Part shown: in pieces, positions 1 to 10,784 of the stretch
Numbering within the stretch: the stretch's first letter is position 1
Layout of the letters: the number at the start of each line of letters is the position of its first letter
Notes under the pieces: model-generated
Told to the model about the DNA's origin: nothing
Databases searched by the model: none
The model's input: only the letters and a program-made list of their open reading frames with translations
NCBI GenBank assembly: GCA_050084985.1
Contig: JBITNC010000001.1
Coordinates: 157,666,001-157,730,000, forward strand
Reading direction: 5' to 3'
Source: Nageia nagi
Lineage: Eukaryota; Pinophyta
DNA length: 64,000 nt
Position numbers and translations under genes: made by a program

Positions 1-760
1 ATTTTCTATCATATCTATCTCACCCATAGTCATAATCTGAGAATCTTGATAGAACAAATGAAGGTAACTTGTCATACTTGAGAGTAAGATCCTTAGTGCT
101 TGCAACATACTTCAAAATTTTTTTAACAGCATTGAGGTGCTTAACATATAGCTTTTGCATAAATCGATCCATCAAATTCATGGTAAAGGTAATATTTGGC
201 TTGGAGATAGTCAAATAAAGAAGACTACCAATTAGTTTGTTATAAGTCGTAGCATCTACCAATTGAGAGTTGGAACTAATAGATAAAGTGATTCCAAGAA
301 AGACTACGATTACAACATGGTTGCACTCCTCCATTCTAAAATTTTTCAAGATATCTAAGATATACTTGGATTGACTAAGATAAGTACAATCCTTGTATTG
401 GTACACTTTTATACCAAGGTAGTAGTGTAATATACCAACATCAATCATTTCAAAAGTTGCCTTAAGTTTGGATATACAATCTTGGATGAGGACTATATTA
501 TTCCTTGTAATCAATAGATCATCCACATAGAGAAGAATCAAGATCATCTTATCCTTAGTTGAGCATATAAATATCTATGTTATAGAAGCATTTAGAAAAT
601 ATAATGTCCTCAAAGAATCCTAAAATATTTTTGTACCAAGCCTGAGGTGCTTGCTTAAGCCCATACAAAGACTTCTTTATCTTACAAACAAAAGATTTGT
701 TGCCTTCCATAACACACCCTTCTAGTTGGCTCATGTAGATTTTCACATCTACTTCACCAT
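1..760 (-). pseudogene. copia reverse transcriptase and start of RNase H
   Basis: RT copies element RNA into DNA inside the virus-like particle. Two open pieces, 746-555 and 547-20, sit in nearly adjacent frames. The first carries the copia signature KSLYGLKQAPQAWYK. The second carries the catalytic LLYVDDLLIT box with both aspartates intact, then the LHYYLGIKVYQYKDCTYLSQSKY block and the DATTYNKLIGSLLYL block. The last residues (FSDYDYG) are the start of RNase H and run into the window edge. The 7-bp gap between the pieces includes a frame break. The YVDD here is better preserved than in the sister copy, where the same position reads HVDD. Confidence 0.9.
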
Positions 761-1299
761 TGAGAAAAGCATTATTAACATCAAATTGAAAAAAATTTCA
801 TCCCTAAGCTATTGAAAGAGTAAGGATTAACCTTATAATAGCCATCTTTACAACTAGAGCAAAGGTTTCCTCATAATCAACTCCATAATTTTGAATGAAA
901 CCCTTAGCTACTAACCTTGCTTTATATTTATCAATATCTCTAATTGAATTATATTTTATCTTATAAATCTATTTATTACCAATCACATTTTGTTCATTGG
1001 TATAAGGAACCAAATTCCAAGTTTAATTCTTCATTAGAGCCTCATACTCCACATTCATTACATTCATTCAGCACTCATGCTTTGAAGCTTCCTGAAGGAT
1101 GAGGGCTCATTCTTACTATTAATTTTAACAAATAAGAATTTATAAATGGTCATACTCCTTGTTATCTTTTATGTTAGAGAGTTTTATTCCTTAGGTGACA
1201 AATCCACACTAACATCCAACCAATTAGGTGCAATAGAAGAATCATTATACTCATCAAGGTTCTCATAAGAAGAAGACTCTTTAGGTAGTTGATTGAAAT

Positions 1300-2110
1300 T
1301 TACATCCCTTGACACAAAGACTACCTTGGAGGAAGGTTGTTATAGCCTATAGCCTCTATGCTATCATCATAGCCTATAAAGATACACTTTTTGGATCTCT
1401 TATCCAACTTCTTCCTTTTCTCAGGAATAACAAAGGCATAAACATCACATCTAAAGACCCTAAAGTGAGATATGTTAGGCTTCTTTCCTTTCCATGCCTC
1501 ATACAAATTTTTGCCTTCAACTTATTTTGTAGGACATCTATTTAAGATTTATATAGCAATATTTATAGCTTCACCCCATAAGAATCTAGGAATATCTTCC
1601 ATCATACATATTTTCATTTTCTAAATGGTTCTATTCTTCCTTTTGGCTACACCATTCTGCTAAAGAGTGCAAGGGATAGTAAATTGCCTCTTGATTCCAT
1701 ATTTGGTACAAAAATTATTGAATTTATTATTATTTTATCAAATCTCAACATCTTGATTTTGAATCCAAACTAATTTTCAACCAAGTATTTGAAATATTTG
1801 AACCTACCAAAGGTTTGATCCTTGTGTCCTAAAAGATAACCAAATGTTATCTTGCTGAAGTCATTGATGAAGGTCAAGACATAAGATGCTCTTCTAAGTG
1901 ACTTAGTTAGAAATAGACCCATTAAATTTGAATGCACAAGCTAAAAAGGTTTAGTTGCAATTATTTCCCTATCTTTCTCAAATATATAAGCTATCATAAG
2001 AAATTGTTTATCTAAAATATGGTTAAGCATATTTTTAGAATGGCTAAACAAATTACCTTCACCAACTTCTAAACTCATAGTCATTACATTATCTCTTTAC
2101 AACTAATGTA
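1300..2110 (-). pseudogene. copia integrase fragment
   Basis: Integrase joins element cDNA to host DNA. The C-terminal portion at 1506-1321 has the copia motif KPNISHFRVFRCDVY followed by RSKKCIFIGYDDS. Further upstream on the minus strand, around 1950-1740, the core can be followed by eye but is broken. The position of the first catalytic aspartate (usually HSDLMGP in copia) reads HSNLMGL here, with AAT at 1926-1928. The second acidic motif is partly lost to an indel near 1700-1750. The zinc-binding region (about 1960-2110) is shortened relative to the sister copy. The region 760-1300 holds the linker and RT N-terminus with many stops. Confidence 0.85.
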
Positions 2111-2160
2111 CCATTTATGAGGGAAGTTTTAAATATATAAATCAATCACAAAGGCATTTT

Positions 2161-2485
2161 GATCACAAGATTAGAAGCTATACAAAAGCCTTCAAACAAA
2201 TGCCTTATTTAATATACCACAAGATAAGTTTTACTTGACCATGGCCTCTTAACTTTAGAAGCCATAAGTCAACTTCTCTATAGAGATGTACAAATCGTAA
2301 ATAATGCCAACTTGACCATGCTAATAGTTAAGATGAAAATTATGGATGAAGGTAGCATTAATCCATTAACAAGGATTCAATTTCCATCAATGCATAAATA
2401 CACTTCCTAGTAATGAAGTTAATTGTTATTTATCCTTAATGGATAAACTTCATACTACTGGAAGTAAAGTGGTATAAGGCAAACA
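2161..2485. other. No gene seen
   Basis: AT-rich sequence between the copia fragment and the minisatellite. I find no domain, terminal repeat or tandem structure. It may be the rest of either neighbour. Confidence 0.5.
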
Positions 2486-2796
2486 TTTTCAATTATGGAG
2501 AAGGATGAACCTTTTAAATACTCCATCAAATTTTTAAAGATGGATAAGGGTGAACCTTTTTAACCACTCCATCAAATTTTCAACTATGGAGAAGGGAGAA
2601 CCTTTTAACTACTCCATCAAATTTGTAACTATGGAGAAGAGCGAACCTTTTAACTACTCCATCAAAATTTACAACCATGGACAAGGGCATACCTTTTAAC
2701 TACTCCATAAAAAATTTGAAACTATGGAGGAGGGTGAACCTTTTAACTACTCCATCAAAATTTGCAACTATGGAGAAGGGTGAACCTTTTAACTTA
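2486..2796. repeat. 46-bp minisatellite, about 7 copies
   Basis: Units begin (AACTATGGAG or a variant) at 2491, 2536, 2582, 2627, 2673, 2720 and 2766, giving a 45-47 bp period. Each unit contains ATGGAG near its start and CTCCAT near its end, with AAGG...CCTT inside, so each unit can fold into its own hairpin. The array abuts the homology boundary of the H-element LTR. Confidence 0.95.
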
Positions 2797-3797
2797 CAAA
2801 GTTTGTAATAGGATTATCTTCTATAGGGTTATTTTGGATGGCTTTAGGGCCTCACCAATACCATAAGCAGTGAGGCAAGAATAGGTCTTCTCTATAGCAA
2901 TTATTATGGAATCAACAATATTCCTCTTAATATGGCTAGAGTAAGTTTGAAGGTAACCTCCTCTATCCTTGATGCCTCAAATTCAGGTCACCCCACAAGT
3001 TGCTAAGATAGAGTCTCCACTCAATCTGAAATAAAGGGTTTATAATCAAATTCAACATATCTCATAATGACTATGAGTTATCCTTTTATTATTGAGGGTG
3101 ATCATATTCTAATATTTCATTGGGATAATTTGATTATGGAGATATATGATGCGTGTGCTCATGTATGCAACATCCAATATGGGAAGCCTTAAGATAGGTG
3201 AAATCATATTCAAGGGCTAGAAAATCCAATATCCAAGAGGGGGTGATAATAGAGCATATTGTAATTGGTGCCATTGGTCCATATGCCTAGGAAGGCCAAT
3301 TTGGGATCTTGGGATGATCCCATGCCCAACGTCCATACACTAGGGTCATACACTTAAGATTGCCAACACCTAGTTCAAAGTGCATGGTCCATCATTGGAA
3401 CTTCAAATGTCCTCGTAGTCAATGCAATCACCTAGGGGAATGATCTACCTCAAAGAGAGGAGCACCAATGACCAGAGATATATTTAATACCAATATTATA
3501 ATTATCAAGGATAAAATATGCAATGCCTTGTTTAATGAGACTGAAATTGTATTTACAATTATAATTTCCTTGGTATCATAAATACAATATTTATTAGCAT
3601 TTTAAAAAATAATTAAATAAAAATAAATGAATAAAAGGGCCATTTATTCCATAATTAGATCTTTATTAAGTTTCTAAGTGGAATTTACATCATTTTGGCC
3701 AAATTATACAAAAATATCCTAAAGCACTCCTAAATTAATGTTCCCATTTATCCAAAGGTGAAATGGGAAAAACACCCAAAAAATGAGAAACATTACA
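2797..3797 (-). repeat. 3' LTR of element H
   Basis: Read on the minus strand it would begin TGTAATG at 3797, directly after the purine tract. The part 3395-2797 is a diverged copy of 8222-7715, for example the shared block ATAACTATGAGTTATCC-like at 3066-3082 and 7919-7935. The U3 portion (3400-3797) has no partner in the window. The lower end is uncertain because the minisatellite begins at the homology boundary. Confidence 0.7.
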
Positions 3798-4638
3798 AGT
3801 CTACCCTCCCCCAATTTCTTGCCCTCAAGTAATTCAAAAAATCCATAACTACAATAATATCTTCTTGGCTAATCCAAGAATCTTCAAACTTTAGCTTCTT
3901 CTTTGATCCAAGCATATTAACTACGATGTGCAAATTAGGACTAATAAATTCTAACATTTCTCCTTTCTTTTTCCATGAAGTATGTTTTGAGTCTATAAAC
4001 TTTGTATCCAAACTTGAACCTTCCTGTAATATGATAGCAAGAGATAGCCACCAAGAATTTCCAATAATTGCTTCCCCTTCTACTTCTACAAATGCAACCA
4101 TGTTTATAATGCAAGGTGAAATGTCGTAAGAAATTAATCTATTCAATGTTCTTCCTTCATATGTTCCTATCAACGAGTAATATTTTTCACTTATTTCCAT
4201 AATTCTTACAATAACTAAGTATAGCCTTATTTGATCCATAATACTACCCTTTGAAGTGGTGCAAAATGTATTCATAATTGTTGTCTTGCTTACAATGATC
4301 CCAATATTTGTATGCAATAACTCTTCATGGTGTACAACCAGCTCAAATAAGAACATGTACTTATTCTCCATAAAGATGTCATGGCTAATTCGTACCTTAT
4401 ATGGGAATGAGTTATGTTCCCTATCAATTTCTTCTATGATTAATTTTTCATTTGCCTCATCAATTCCCCTATCATGCATACAAGCTGTAATTTTCTCTTT
4501 ATGATCTTCTTCTCTTACCACATCTGGTGGGGAGATATCTGTAAGGATCTCCTCTTGTTCTATAAATGGTATTAGCTCTTTTATACACCATCTAATCACA
4601 TTGTTAACCATCTCATGGGAAATAAAAGAAGTAATCAA
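3793..4638 (-). CDS. Unrecognised 281-aa ORF of element H
   Basis: This is the longest open frame in the window and I do not recognise it. From ATG 4638 it encodes an acidic N-terminal part (EQEEILTDISPPDVVREE), a central part with FLFELVVHHEELLH, a hydrophobic stretch near MVAFVEVEGEAIIGNSWWL, and a C-terminus ending NYLRARNWGRVDL. The last codons overlap the purine tract and the stop falls at the first bases of the LTR, as for the last ORF of an LTR element. It has no zinc knuckle, no DSG/DTG protease motif, no YVDD and no DDE pattern. The same frame continues upstream through scattered stops (next entry), so 4638 is probably not the original start. It could be a gag- or env-like remnant or an accessory ORF; I cannot choose. 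An intact 281 codons in such decayed surroundings is unusual. Confidence 0.6.
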   Translation of the reverse strand: MITSFISHEMVNNVIRWCIKELIPFIEQEEILTDISPPDVVREEDHKEKITACMHDRGIDEANEKLIIEEIDREHNSFPYKVRISHDIFMENKYMFLFELVVHHEELLHTNIGIIVSKTTIMNTFCTTSKGSIMDQIRLYLVIVRIMEISEKYYSLIGTYEGRTLNRLISYDISPCIINMVAFVEVEGEAIIGNSWWLSLAIILQEGSSLDTKFIDSKHTSWKKKGEMLEFISPNLHIVVNMLGSKKKLKFEDSWISQEDIIVVMDFLNYLRARNWGRVDL

Positions 4639-5270
4639 GTCTTATTTCTAAAAATCCAATAATGTACTTACAAGTGGTTGCTAGATATACTCACTCCCAT
4701 CTATGATCAAAGCCATAATGTCTCTCATGGCTATGATAACATTATTATCATGTTCCTCTCTAATATACTGATGTAATTAAATGATGTAAATCAACTCATG
4801 CATGCTTAATTCTAACATGACATTACTCATTATGGTTTTTGCAAATATCTCAAGCATAGAAACCCTTGTAGGAAATCAGGGACTTATGATTTCTCCCAAG
4901 TTTTTGAAATTGTCAACCATAAGATGAAACATCTTTCTCAATGTATTATCATCATATGAAAGTCTGGGTGAAGAACTTACCATGTGAAAGTAATCTTCTA
5001 GTCCTCTAAGGTGGAGTGTATTTCATTCAAAATCTAAAATGAGAGTCCCAAATTTGCTCTCATGAGTCCCTCTATCAACCTTTTTCCATGGGATAATGCC
5101 ATGATTTATGTAAAACTCTAATATGAAATCATCCCACACTAGATGAGTCATTCCCAAGCTGATGTATGGACTTCTTAAGCTAAAGGTTATGCTTTAAAAA
5201 TGAGATAAAACCTCCCAAGAGTGGATGTCCTTCTTGGAAGTTAAGATGAGTTAGTATGAGCCTCCTAGAA
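4639..5270 (-). pseudogene. Decayed upstream half of the H-element ORF
   Basis: The frame of the 281-aa ORF stays protein-like upstream for about 210 codons, broken by isolated stops (for example TGA at 5025-5023, and others near 4900 and 4620-4700). Readable blocks include MTHLVWDDFILEFYINHG (ATG at 5151), PWKKVDRGTHESKFGTLILD, and SKKDIHSWEVLSHF near 5230. A short frameshift seems to lie near 5185. The original product was therefore about 490 residues or longer. I recognise no family in it. Confidence 0.55.
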
Positions 5271-6024
5271 GTCCAACAAAATATTCCAAAATCTAGGAAT
5301 TATTTCCACAATCCAAATTTGTACACAGTAAAAATATATAATTGTAAAAAATGGTACCTTATCACTCCTAAAATATTTTGCTTATCAAAATAAATAAAAT
5401 TCCTTATAACTCCTAAAATAAATCTAAAAATATTTTTTTCTTTTCCTCCTTATTTATACTACTCATAAATAATTAAATTTGAAATTCTTAAATCACTCAA
5501 ACCTAGAAGTTTGGTCCTACCATGATGGAATGAGATAAGCAAAATTTGAACCTATGGGTTATGGGGCCAAAGTACAAACTTTGAAATTAGATGTATCTCC
5601 TTGAAGCTCAATGTCCACACACATAATTTGAATAATGCAAAGCAAATTATAATTTTATAAATTTGGCCAAGATACCTTGAGGGATGAGTTTTTGTAATCT
5701 CATAGTAAATAGGGATTTCTACACTCCCAACATCTCACTTTAAACTTCAAATTCTGATCATAGTAGCAAAATAAATCTAGCATATCCTTCTTAAGGCTCC
5801 ATGGTGCAGATACTACCATGAAATTTTATCAATAACAACAAATTGAATTCCTTATTTTCTAATATTCTCCTTCCAATGACTTGTGGCTTTAGGTTTGTCA
5901 GGAAATAGTGGCTAGTATACTTAGAAAACCCTACAAATTTGTTAATATTTATTTTCCATGATGAAAATGAGTTAACACTTACAAGTAATGTTACATATGA
6001 TGCAACTAAAACATCAAAGTAACC
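5271..6024 (-). other. Leader region of element H, no gene
   Basis: No reading frame or known motif. A block near 5727 (CCCAACATCTCACTTTAAA) resembles the start of the 61-bp repeat units downstream, so the array may once have extended here. Confidence 0.4.
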
Positions 6025-6630
6025 TTAGAAAACTAACATCTCACTTCAAGTATCTCCAAAATGCAATAAAGGTTTTGAAAAACCTCCCAATAACTCAACA
6101 TCTAGTATAAGGGACCCTTAAAATATCGAGATATCCTTTGAAATAGCTTTAGTATGCCAACCTTTCACCTCAAATGGTATCAAAAAGAAAAATGGACCTT
6201 AAAAATCCTCCAATGTACCAACATCCACCTAAACATTACCCTGAAATATAATACAAGTCTCAAAATTCTCCTAGTTGACCAATGTCCTCCTTTAGGTCAC
6301 CTTAAAATGTAGAACCAAGCTTTCAAAAGCACTCAAAGTACTAATGTATGCCTTCTAAAGAGCTCAAAATGCATAGTTAAGCTCAAAAATACCCCCAATG
6401 ATGCAATGTTTAGCCTCTAATGACCCAAAAATACAATGTTTAACCTCAAATGGTCCCATAATGTATCTTTAGGTATAAAAAACCGTTCTAGAATACCAAT
6501 ATATGACTTCTAGTGGTATTGAAATGCAGCTTTAGGCACTAAAATGCCCCTAGAATACCAACATACTCCTTATCTAAATGCTAAATGGGCTACAAAATAG
6601 CTCCCAGAACACCAATGTTTAGCCCTATAT
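6025..6630. repeat. Ancient tandem repeat, 61-63 bp period, about 10 copies
   Basis: Degenerate units begin with ACCAACAT-like blocks at 6031, 6093, 6156, 6217, 6278, 6340, 6401, 6494, 6557 and 6611. Spacing is 61-63 bp, except for one enlarged unit of 93 and one short unit of 54. Units share a CCTCAAATGGT...CAAAATGCA...CTTTAGG...AAAATGCCCCTAGAAT-like pattern but have drifted heavily. Confidence 0.75.
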
Positions 6631-7193
6631 GTGATCAAACTCTCTAAACACACCTTATTCCTCCCTCAAACTCAAAAGTAAATTGAGAACAAACTTTAAC
6701 CTTGAAATAAAAGATGTAAAATATTTTGAAAATGCACCTTCTCAAGATGTATGAACCTCCTTAAAGATTTAGAATTCAAAATTAGGGTTAAGAGATGCCT
6801 AATAACTTTCTAGAAGGATGATATAAGGTTCCAAGATTCCTAAAAACTTGGTCCAAGTGTATAGATCCTCTAAAACTCCTACAAAATGACCACTGTGATG
6901 CTAGGTCAACTCTACTCTTTAGATGGATAGCAAAAACTCTCCCAAATAGAACTATGATATGGAAGAATATCACAAGGAGTCTTCTATAGCTCCTTCAACT
7001 CCTCCAACAATATCCTTTAGTAGCAACTCCTCAACTCTTACCTAGCAACAATGGTAACATATCCAACTTTGCTTTAACAATTATCTCGTATGTGATACCA
7101 CTATGATGTGGGTATCCTAATGTTTAATTCAAATCCAACATAAAAACCCTTTATGAATAATGCCCTTTATTTCCAACAGGATGGTAAAATCAA
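6631..7193 (-). other. Proximal leader of element H
   Basis: No gene seen. A second primer-site-like block (CATAGTGGTATCACA on the minus strand) lies at 7087-7104, about 100 bp from the one at 7196-7208; a small duplication may explain it. Confidence 0.4.
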
Positions 7194-7195
7194 GG

Positions 7196-7208
7196 TTCTA
7201 ATACCACT
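7196..7208 (-). other. Degenerate primer binding site of element H
   Basis: Minus-strand TGGTATTAGAACC differs at few positions from TGGTATCAGAGCC, the usual plant site complementary to the 3' end of initiator tRNA-Met. It directly follows ...CATCATAG, the proposed LTR end. Confidence 0.55.
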
Positions 7209-7211
7209 ATG

Positions 7212-8226
7212 ATGAGCCATTTTTGGGATCACCTATCAAACATGCCCTAAGAGAGGGACATTTGGATTTTAGCTTTCAAACTGGCCAAAATAGGCTCAGA
7301 CATGCACCAATATTTCATAACTTGCCAGGAAAGATAAATTTAGTAATGATAATTTGAAAAATATTCACAATATCCTAATGTCTAGTTATACTCAATAATT
7401 ACATAAATTGAACATGCAATCTCTCTAGTATTCCAATAGCTCAATCATGGAGCAAAATGATAAAATAATAATGCAAAATACCTTCATAAACTCAACATAC
7501 TAGTTGGAGAGTCAAAATAGAAAATAAATAATGAAAATATCACACCAATTCCAACATTGGAATTAGGAAGGAAAAATGAGAATTTAATAATGCAATGATT
7601 CTTCCAAATCTAAAATCTAAGCACACAAAGAGATATATAACAATATTTTGATAACAAAAAGTAATTATATTAAATTGACAATGATAGAGCATAATTACAA
7701 TATTTTTATCATCCTACAGAGTTTGTACTAGGACTATCTCCTATAGGGTTATTTCAAATGGTTCAACAACATTCCTCTCAATATGGCTAGAATAAGTTCG
7801 AATGTAGCCTCCTCTCCCCTTGATACCTCAAATACAGGTCACCCCATACATGGCTAAGATAGAGTATCCACTCAATCTAAAATAAAGGAGTTTTAATCAA
7901 ATTTAGCATATCTCATAATAACTATGAGTTATCCTTTTATAGATGAGGGTGATAATCTTCTAATCTTACATTAGGATGATTTGATGGTGGGGAGATGTGA
8001 TCTGTATGCTCATGTATGCAACATACAAGATGGGGAGTCTTGGGATAGGTGAAATTGCATCTAAGGGTTAGGAAATGAGCACCTTGTGATCAATACCATT
8101 AGTCCATGGACCTAGGAAGGCCAATGTGGGATCTTAGGATTCTCTCATGCCCAACATCCATGCTTTAGGGCCATTTACTTGCCTCAATATTGCCAATTCC
8201 TAGTTTGAAGTGTAGGGTCCATCCAT
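7212..8226 (-). repeat. 5' LTR of element H, truncated in U3
   Basis: 7715-8226 is the partner of 2790-3395. 7212-7715 has no partner at the other end, where the minisatellite and copia fragment lie instead. The upper end at 8226 is a sharp switch into gypsy integrase sequence. Confidence 0.6.
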
Positions 8227-8229
8227 TTA

Positions 8230-9010
8230 TCTTTTTATCAAATGCTCTCTTCAACTTTGTCTGATATATTTTTTGATGCTCAATTGCATGAATTCATTTT
8301 TTATCAAGAGTCTCTAACTATTACAACCTATCTTATCTTACTTCATCTAGAATATCTCCATGTAGTGAGATTCTTAAATATGGGATCTCTAGTTATAGTG
8401 GTACCATATCCTCATCACCATAAACTAACGAAAAAGGGGTTTCCCCTATGGTATTTCTTATACTTATGTGATATGCCCAAAGTGGATAAGGTAATTGCTC
8501 ATGCCAATCTCTCTTATACATGTCCCATGTTTTTGAAAAAATGCTCTTGATTATTTTATTTGATTCTTCATCTTGGTAATTTCTCTATGGATAGTAAACT
8601 AAAGAAAACTTCTAAGTAATATGAATTTTTTTATAAAAAGCTTTCATGTCCTTACATTTAAAATTTATACCATTATCCATGATCAATTGTTGTGGTATAC
8701 CAAACCTTATGATGATGTGTTCAATCAAGAATTTTACTATCTTCTCTTATGTAACTGACTGCATTGGTGTTGCTTCTTCCCATTTGGTTGTATACTATGT
8801 AGCTATGATAATGAATTTATTTCCATTCCTTGAATGAGGATTAATCAAACCAATTATGTCTATGCCCTAAATTGCAAAAGGCCATGGTGAGATAATTGAA
8901 TTTAACTCTTATGTTGGTTACTTTTCTAAAATGGAATATTTTTAACATTGAAGGTAGGTTTTAACATGATCCTTGCAATCTTATTCCATGGATGGTCAAT
9001 AGTATCTTAT
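8230..9010 (-). pseudogene. gypsy integrase
   Basis: Minus-strand reading gives the core with GIDIIGLINPHSRNGNKF and FIIIATYYTTKWEEATP near 8890-8770, IIRFGIPQQLIMDNG near 8720-8670 (second catalytic aspartate kept), and then DWHEQLPYPLWAYHISIRN and GETPFSLVYGDE near 8500-8400. The first acidic residue sits in GIDIIG. It breaks off after KRAFDKKI at 8226, a few dozen residues short of the usual end. Multiple stops and frame changes make it non-functional. Confidence 0.88.
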
Positions 9011-9399
9011 GCATAAGAGCTTAGCGTTTAAGTTATTTGCAAAGAAGTTCCCTCCATATAGACCTTCATATGCTTTTTGGAGTGCTATTTCAACTTCATG
9101 GTGTGTGATGCATCTGAACAAAGCCCCATCAAATGTCCTCCTACATAATATGTCACCAATGATAACATATTTAAGAGTTGATCTCTTTAATATGATTTTC
9201 TAATTTCTATCAAAATGTTGTGGAATTGTTGGATCTTTGAGATAATTGTAAACATTAGCATACCATAATGGACAACTTCCTTCTTGAGTAAGGAAATATA
9301 CCTCTTCTTCTCCATCTTCAGCTATACAGGATGGTTGACCCAATCAATAGGAATCAAGAAGGCAACACTTGCCATTGCATCTGCATACTTATTATTTAT

Positions 9400-9770
9400 T
9401 CTTGGAATATTCTCAATTTGTACTTATTGAATTGATTTATAAGGTTAGATATTACCATTTTTGTATGGGAATAATTTCTCATCGTTTGTATTGTATATAT
9501 CCTTAACTTAGTTAACCATAAGCTTTGAGTCACCATAAATCTATAATTCTTTTATATTCAAGAGAACAACTTCCCTCAAACCCAAGATTAATGTATCATA
9601 CTCTACCATATTGTTAATGCACTCAAATACAAGTTTATATGCATAGGTATAATATCATTTGTTAGTGATACCAATACAATACCTACCCCTTCTCCATAAG
9701 TGCACTTTGATCCATCAAAGTACAATGTCCAAGTCTGAGGTTCATCCTATAGGTAGCACACAAACTCATT
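9400..9770 (-). pseudogene. Second RNase H-like domain (Tat-type)
   Basis: Between the RT/RNase H block and integrase there is a domain reading LVFECINNMVEYDTLILGL and then GDSKLMVN on the minus strand (about 9660-9490). The pattern N-N-x-AEY-x-ALI-x-GL...GDS-x-LV-x-NQ is that of the extra RNase H described for Tat-lineage gypsy elements. Catalytic completeness cannot be judged because of stops. Confidence 0.75.
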
Positions 9771-9889
9771 TAAGATATCCTACTAATTGTTGTAATGACA
9801 TGAACATGCTTTACCATAACATCCACACTCTAAAGGTGGCATGTACTAATTGTATTAATTTGGGAAATCCTCATTGACAATAAATTCAT

Positions 9890-10775
9890 CATTCTAGGGG
9901 AACTCTGCTATCAAATATGTAATTGCCTAGCCTTTAACAAACTTTTATTTTACCACATTGATGTCAAATTATTGTAATAACATCAACCATTTAACCAATG
10001 TTCCTAATAAATTTTGCTTTGCAATGAGATATTTCAGTGGATTAACTAGGCTAACAATATATGTAGTATAATATAAAAGATAATACCTTATTTTTTTAGT
10101 TGCAAAAGCTATACCAAAAGAGAGTTTTTCCATGGGAGTATACCTTGTTTCATATTCTATGAGAGTCTTATTGATATAATAGATTGCTCTTTCCTTCTTT
10201 TCATCATCTTGCTAATATAACATTATCCCCAAGTTAACATTGTGGCTGATATGTAAATATATCCTTCTTTGCTAAAATCCATAGGTACTAATATAGGTGG
10301 ATGAAGCAAATATTGTCTTATATATTTGAATGCCTTTTGATATTTCTTATCCCACAAAAATTTGATATCTATTTTTTAATAAATGAATGAATGGTAAAAA
10401 TATATCTCCAAGTTGTGAAATGAATCTTCTTACCAAATTTATCTTTTCTTGGAGGCTTCTCAATTGCTTTATACCCTTGGTAGGTGGCATTATAACAATG
10501 TCCTTTACCTTTTTGGGATCCACTTGAATACCTCTTTTTAAAACCATAAATCCTAGAAATTTTCTTGAAGTAACACCAAAATCACACTTTTGAGGATTTA
10601 GCCTAAGATTATATTTTTTTAGGATACCAAATGCCTTCTAAAGAACTTCTAAATGATCTTACCCTTGCTTTAAATTTACCAAGATGTCATAAACATAAAC
10701 CTCTATGAATTTGTGACCATTGCATGTTGATAAGTTGCTCCTACATTTTTCAAACCAAAAGGCATAACCTTCTAA
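9890..10775 (-). pseudogene. gypsy reverse transcriptase and RNase H
   Basis: The piece begins at MPFGLKNVGATYQHAM (about 10770). The catalytic YVDD position reads EVYVYDILV (10704-10678), so one aspartate has become tyrosine. Then come RLNPQKCDFGVTSRKFLGF and, from 10547, KRGIQVDPKKVKDIV with the connection region. RNase H sequence follows with stops. The fingers of RT are absent because the gag fragment joins directly at about 10775. Confidence 0.85.
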
Positions 10776-10784
10776 AAAATTCCC

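Larger units (their letters stand above)
1..2160 (-). mobile_element. Ty1/copia element, family C1, copy 1 (pol only, cut by window start)
   Basis: This is the pol region of a Ty1/copia LTR retrotransposon on the minus strand. In element order it runs from the integrase zinc-binding region near 2050, through the integrase core, the integrase C-terminal domain (about 1506-1321), and RT (746-1) into the start of RNase H, which is lost at the window edge. Base-level similarity places it in the same family as the full-length element at 42659-51372: the stretch 1845-1945 matches 47760-47850 almost throughout, in opposite orientation. No LTR is visible on this side. The 5' part (gag, protease, LTR) is missing above about 2160. 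Stops and frameshifts interrupt every domain, so it is inactive. Confidence 0.9.
2797..8226 (-). mobile_element. LTR element 'H' lacking pol, with an unfamiliar ORF before the PPT
   Basis: A minus-strand LTR retroelement inferred from four signals. Direct repeats at 2790-3395 and 7715-8226 share most bases. A degenerate methionine-tRNA-type primer site (TGGTATTAGAACC on the minus strand) lies at 7196-7208, inside the upper repeat. A purine tract (TTGGGGGAGGG) lies at 3802-3818, beside the lower repeat. A long sense-strand reading frame ends on that tract. I see no protease, RT or integrase between the repeats, so this is a non-autonomous (LARD-like) or internally deleted element of about 5.4 kb. 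Its upper LTR stops abruptly at 8226 where gypsy integrase begins, so about 400 bp of U3 is missing there. Confidence 0.7.
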
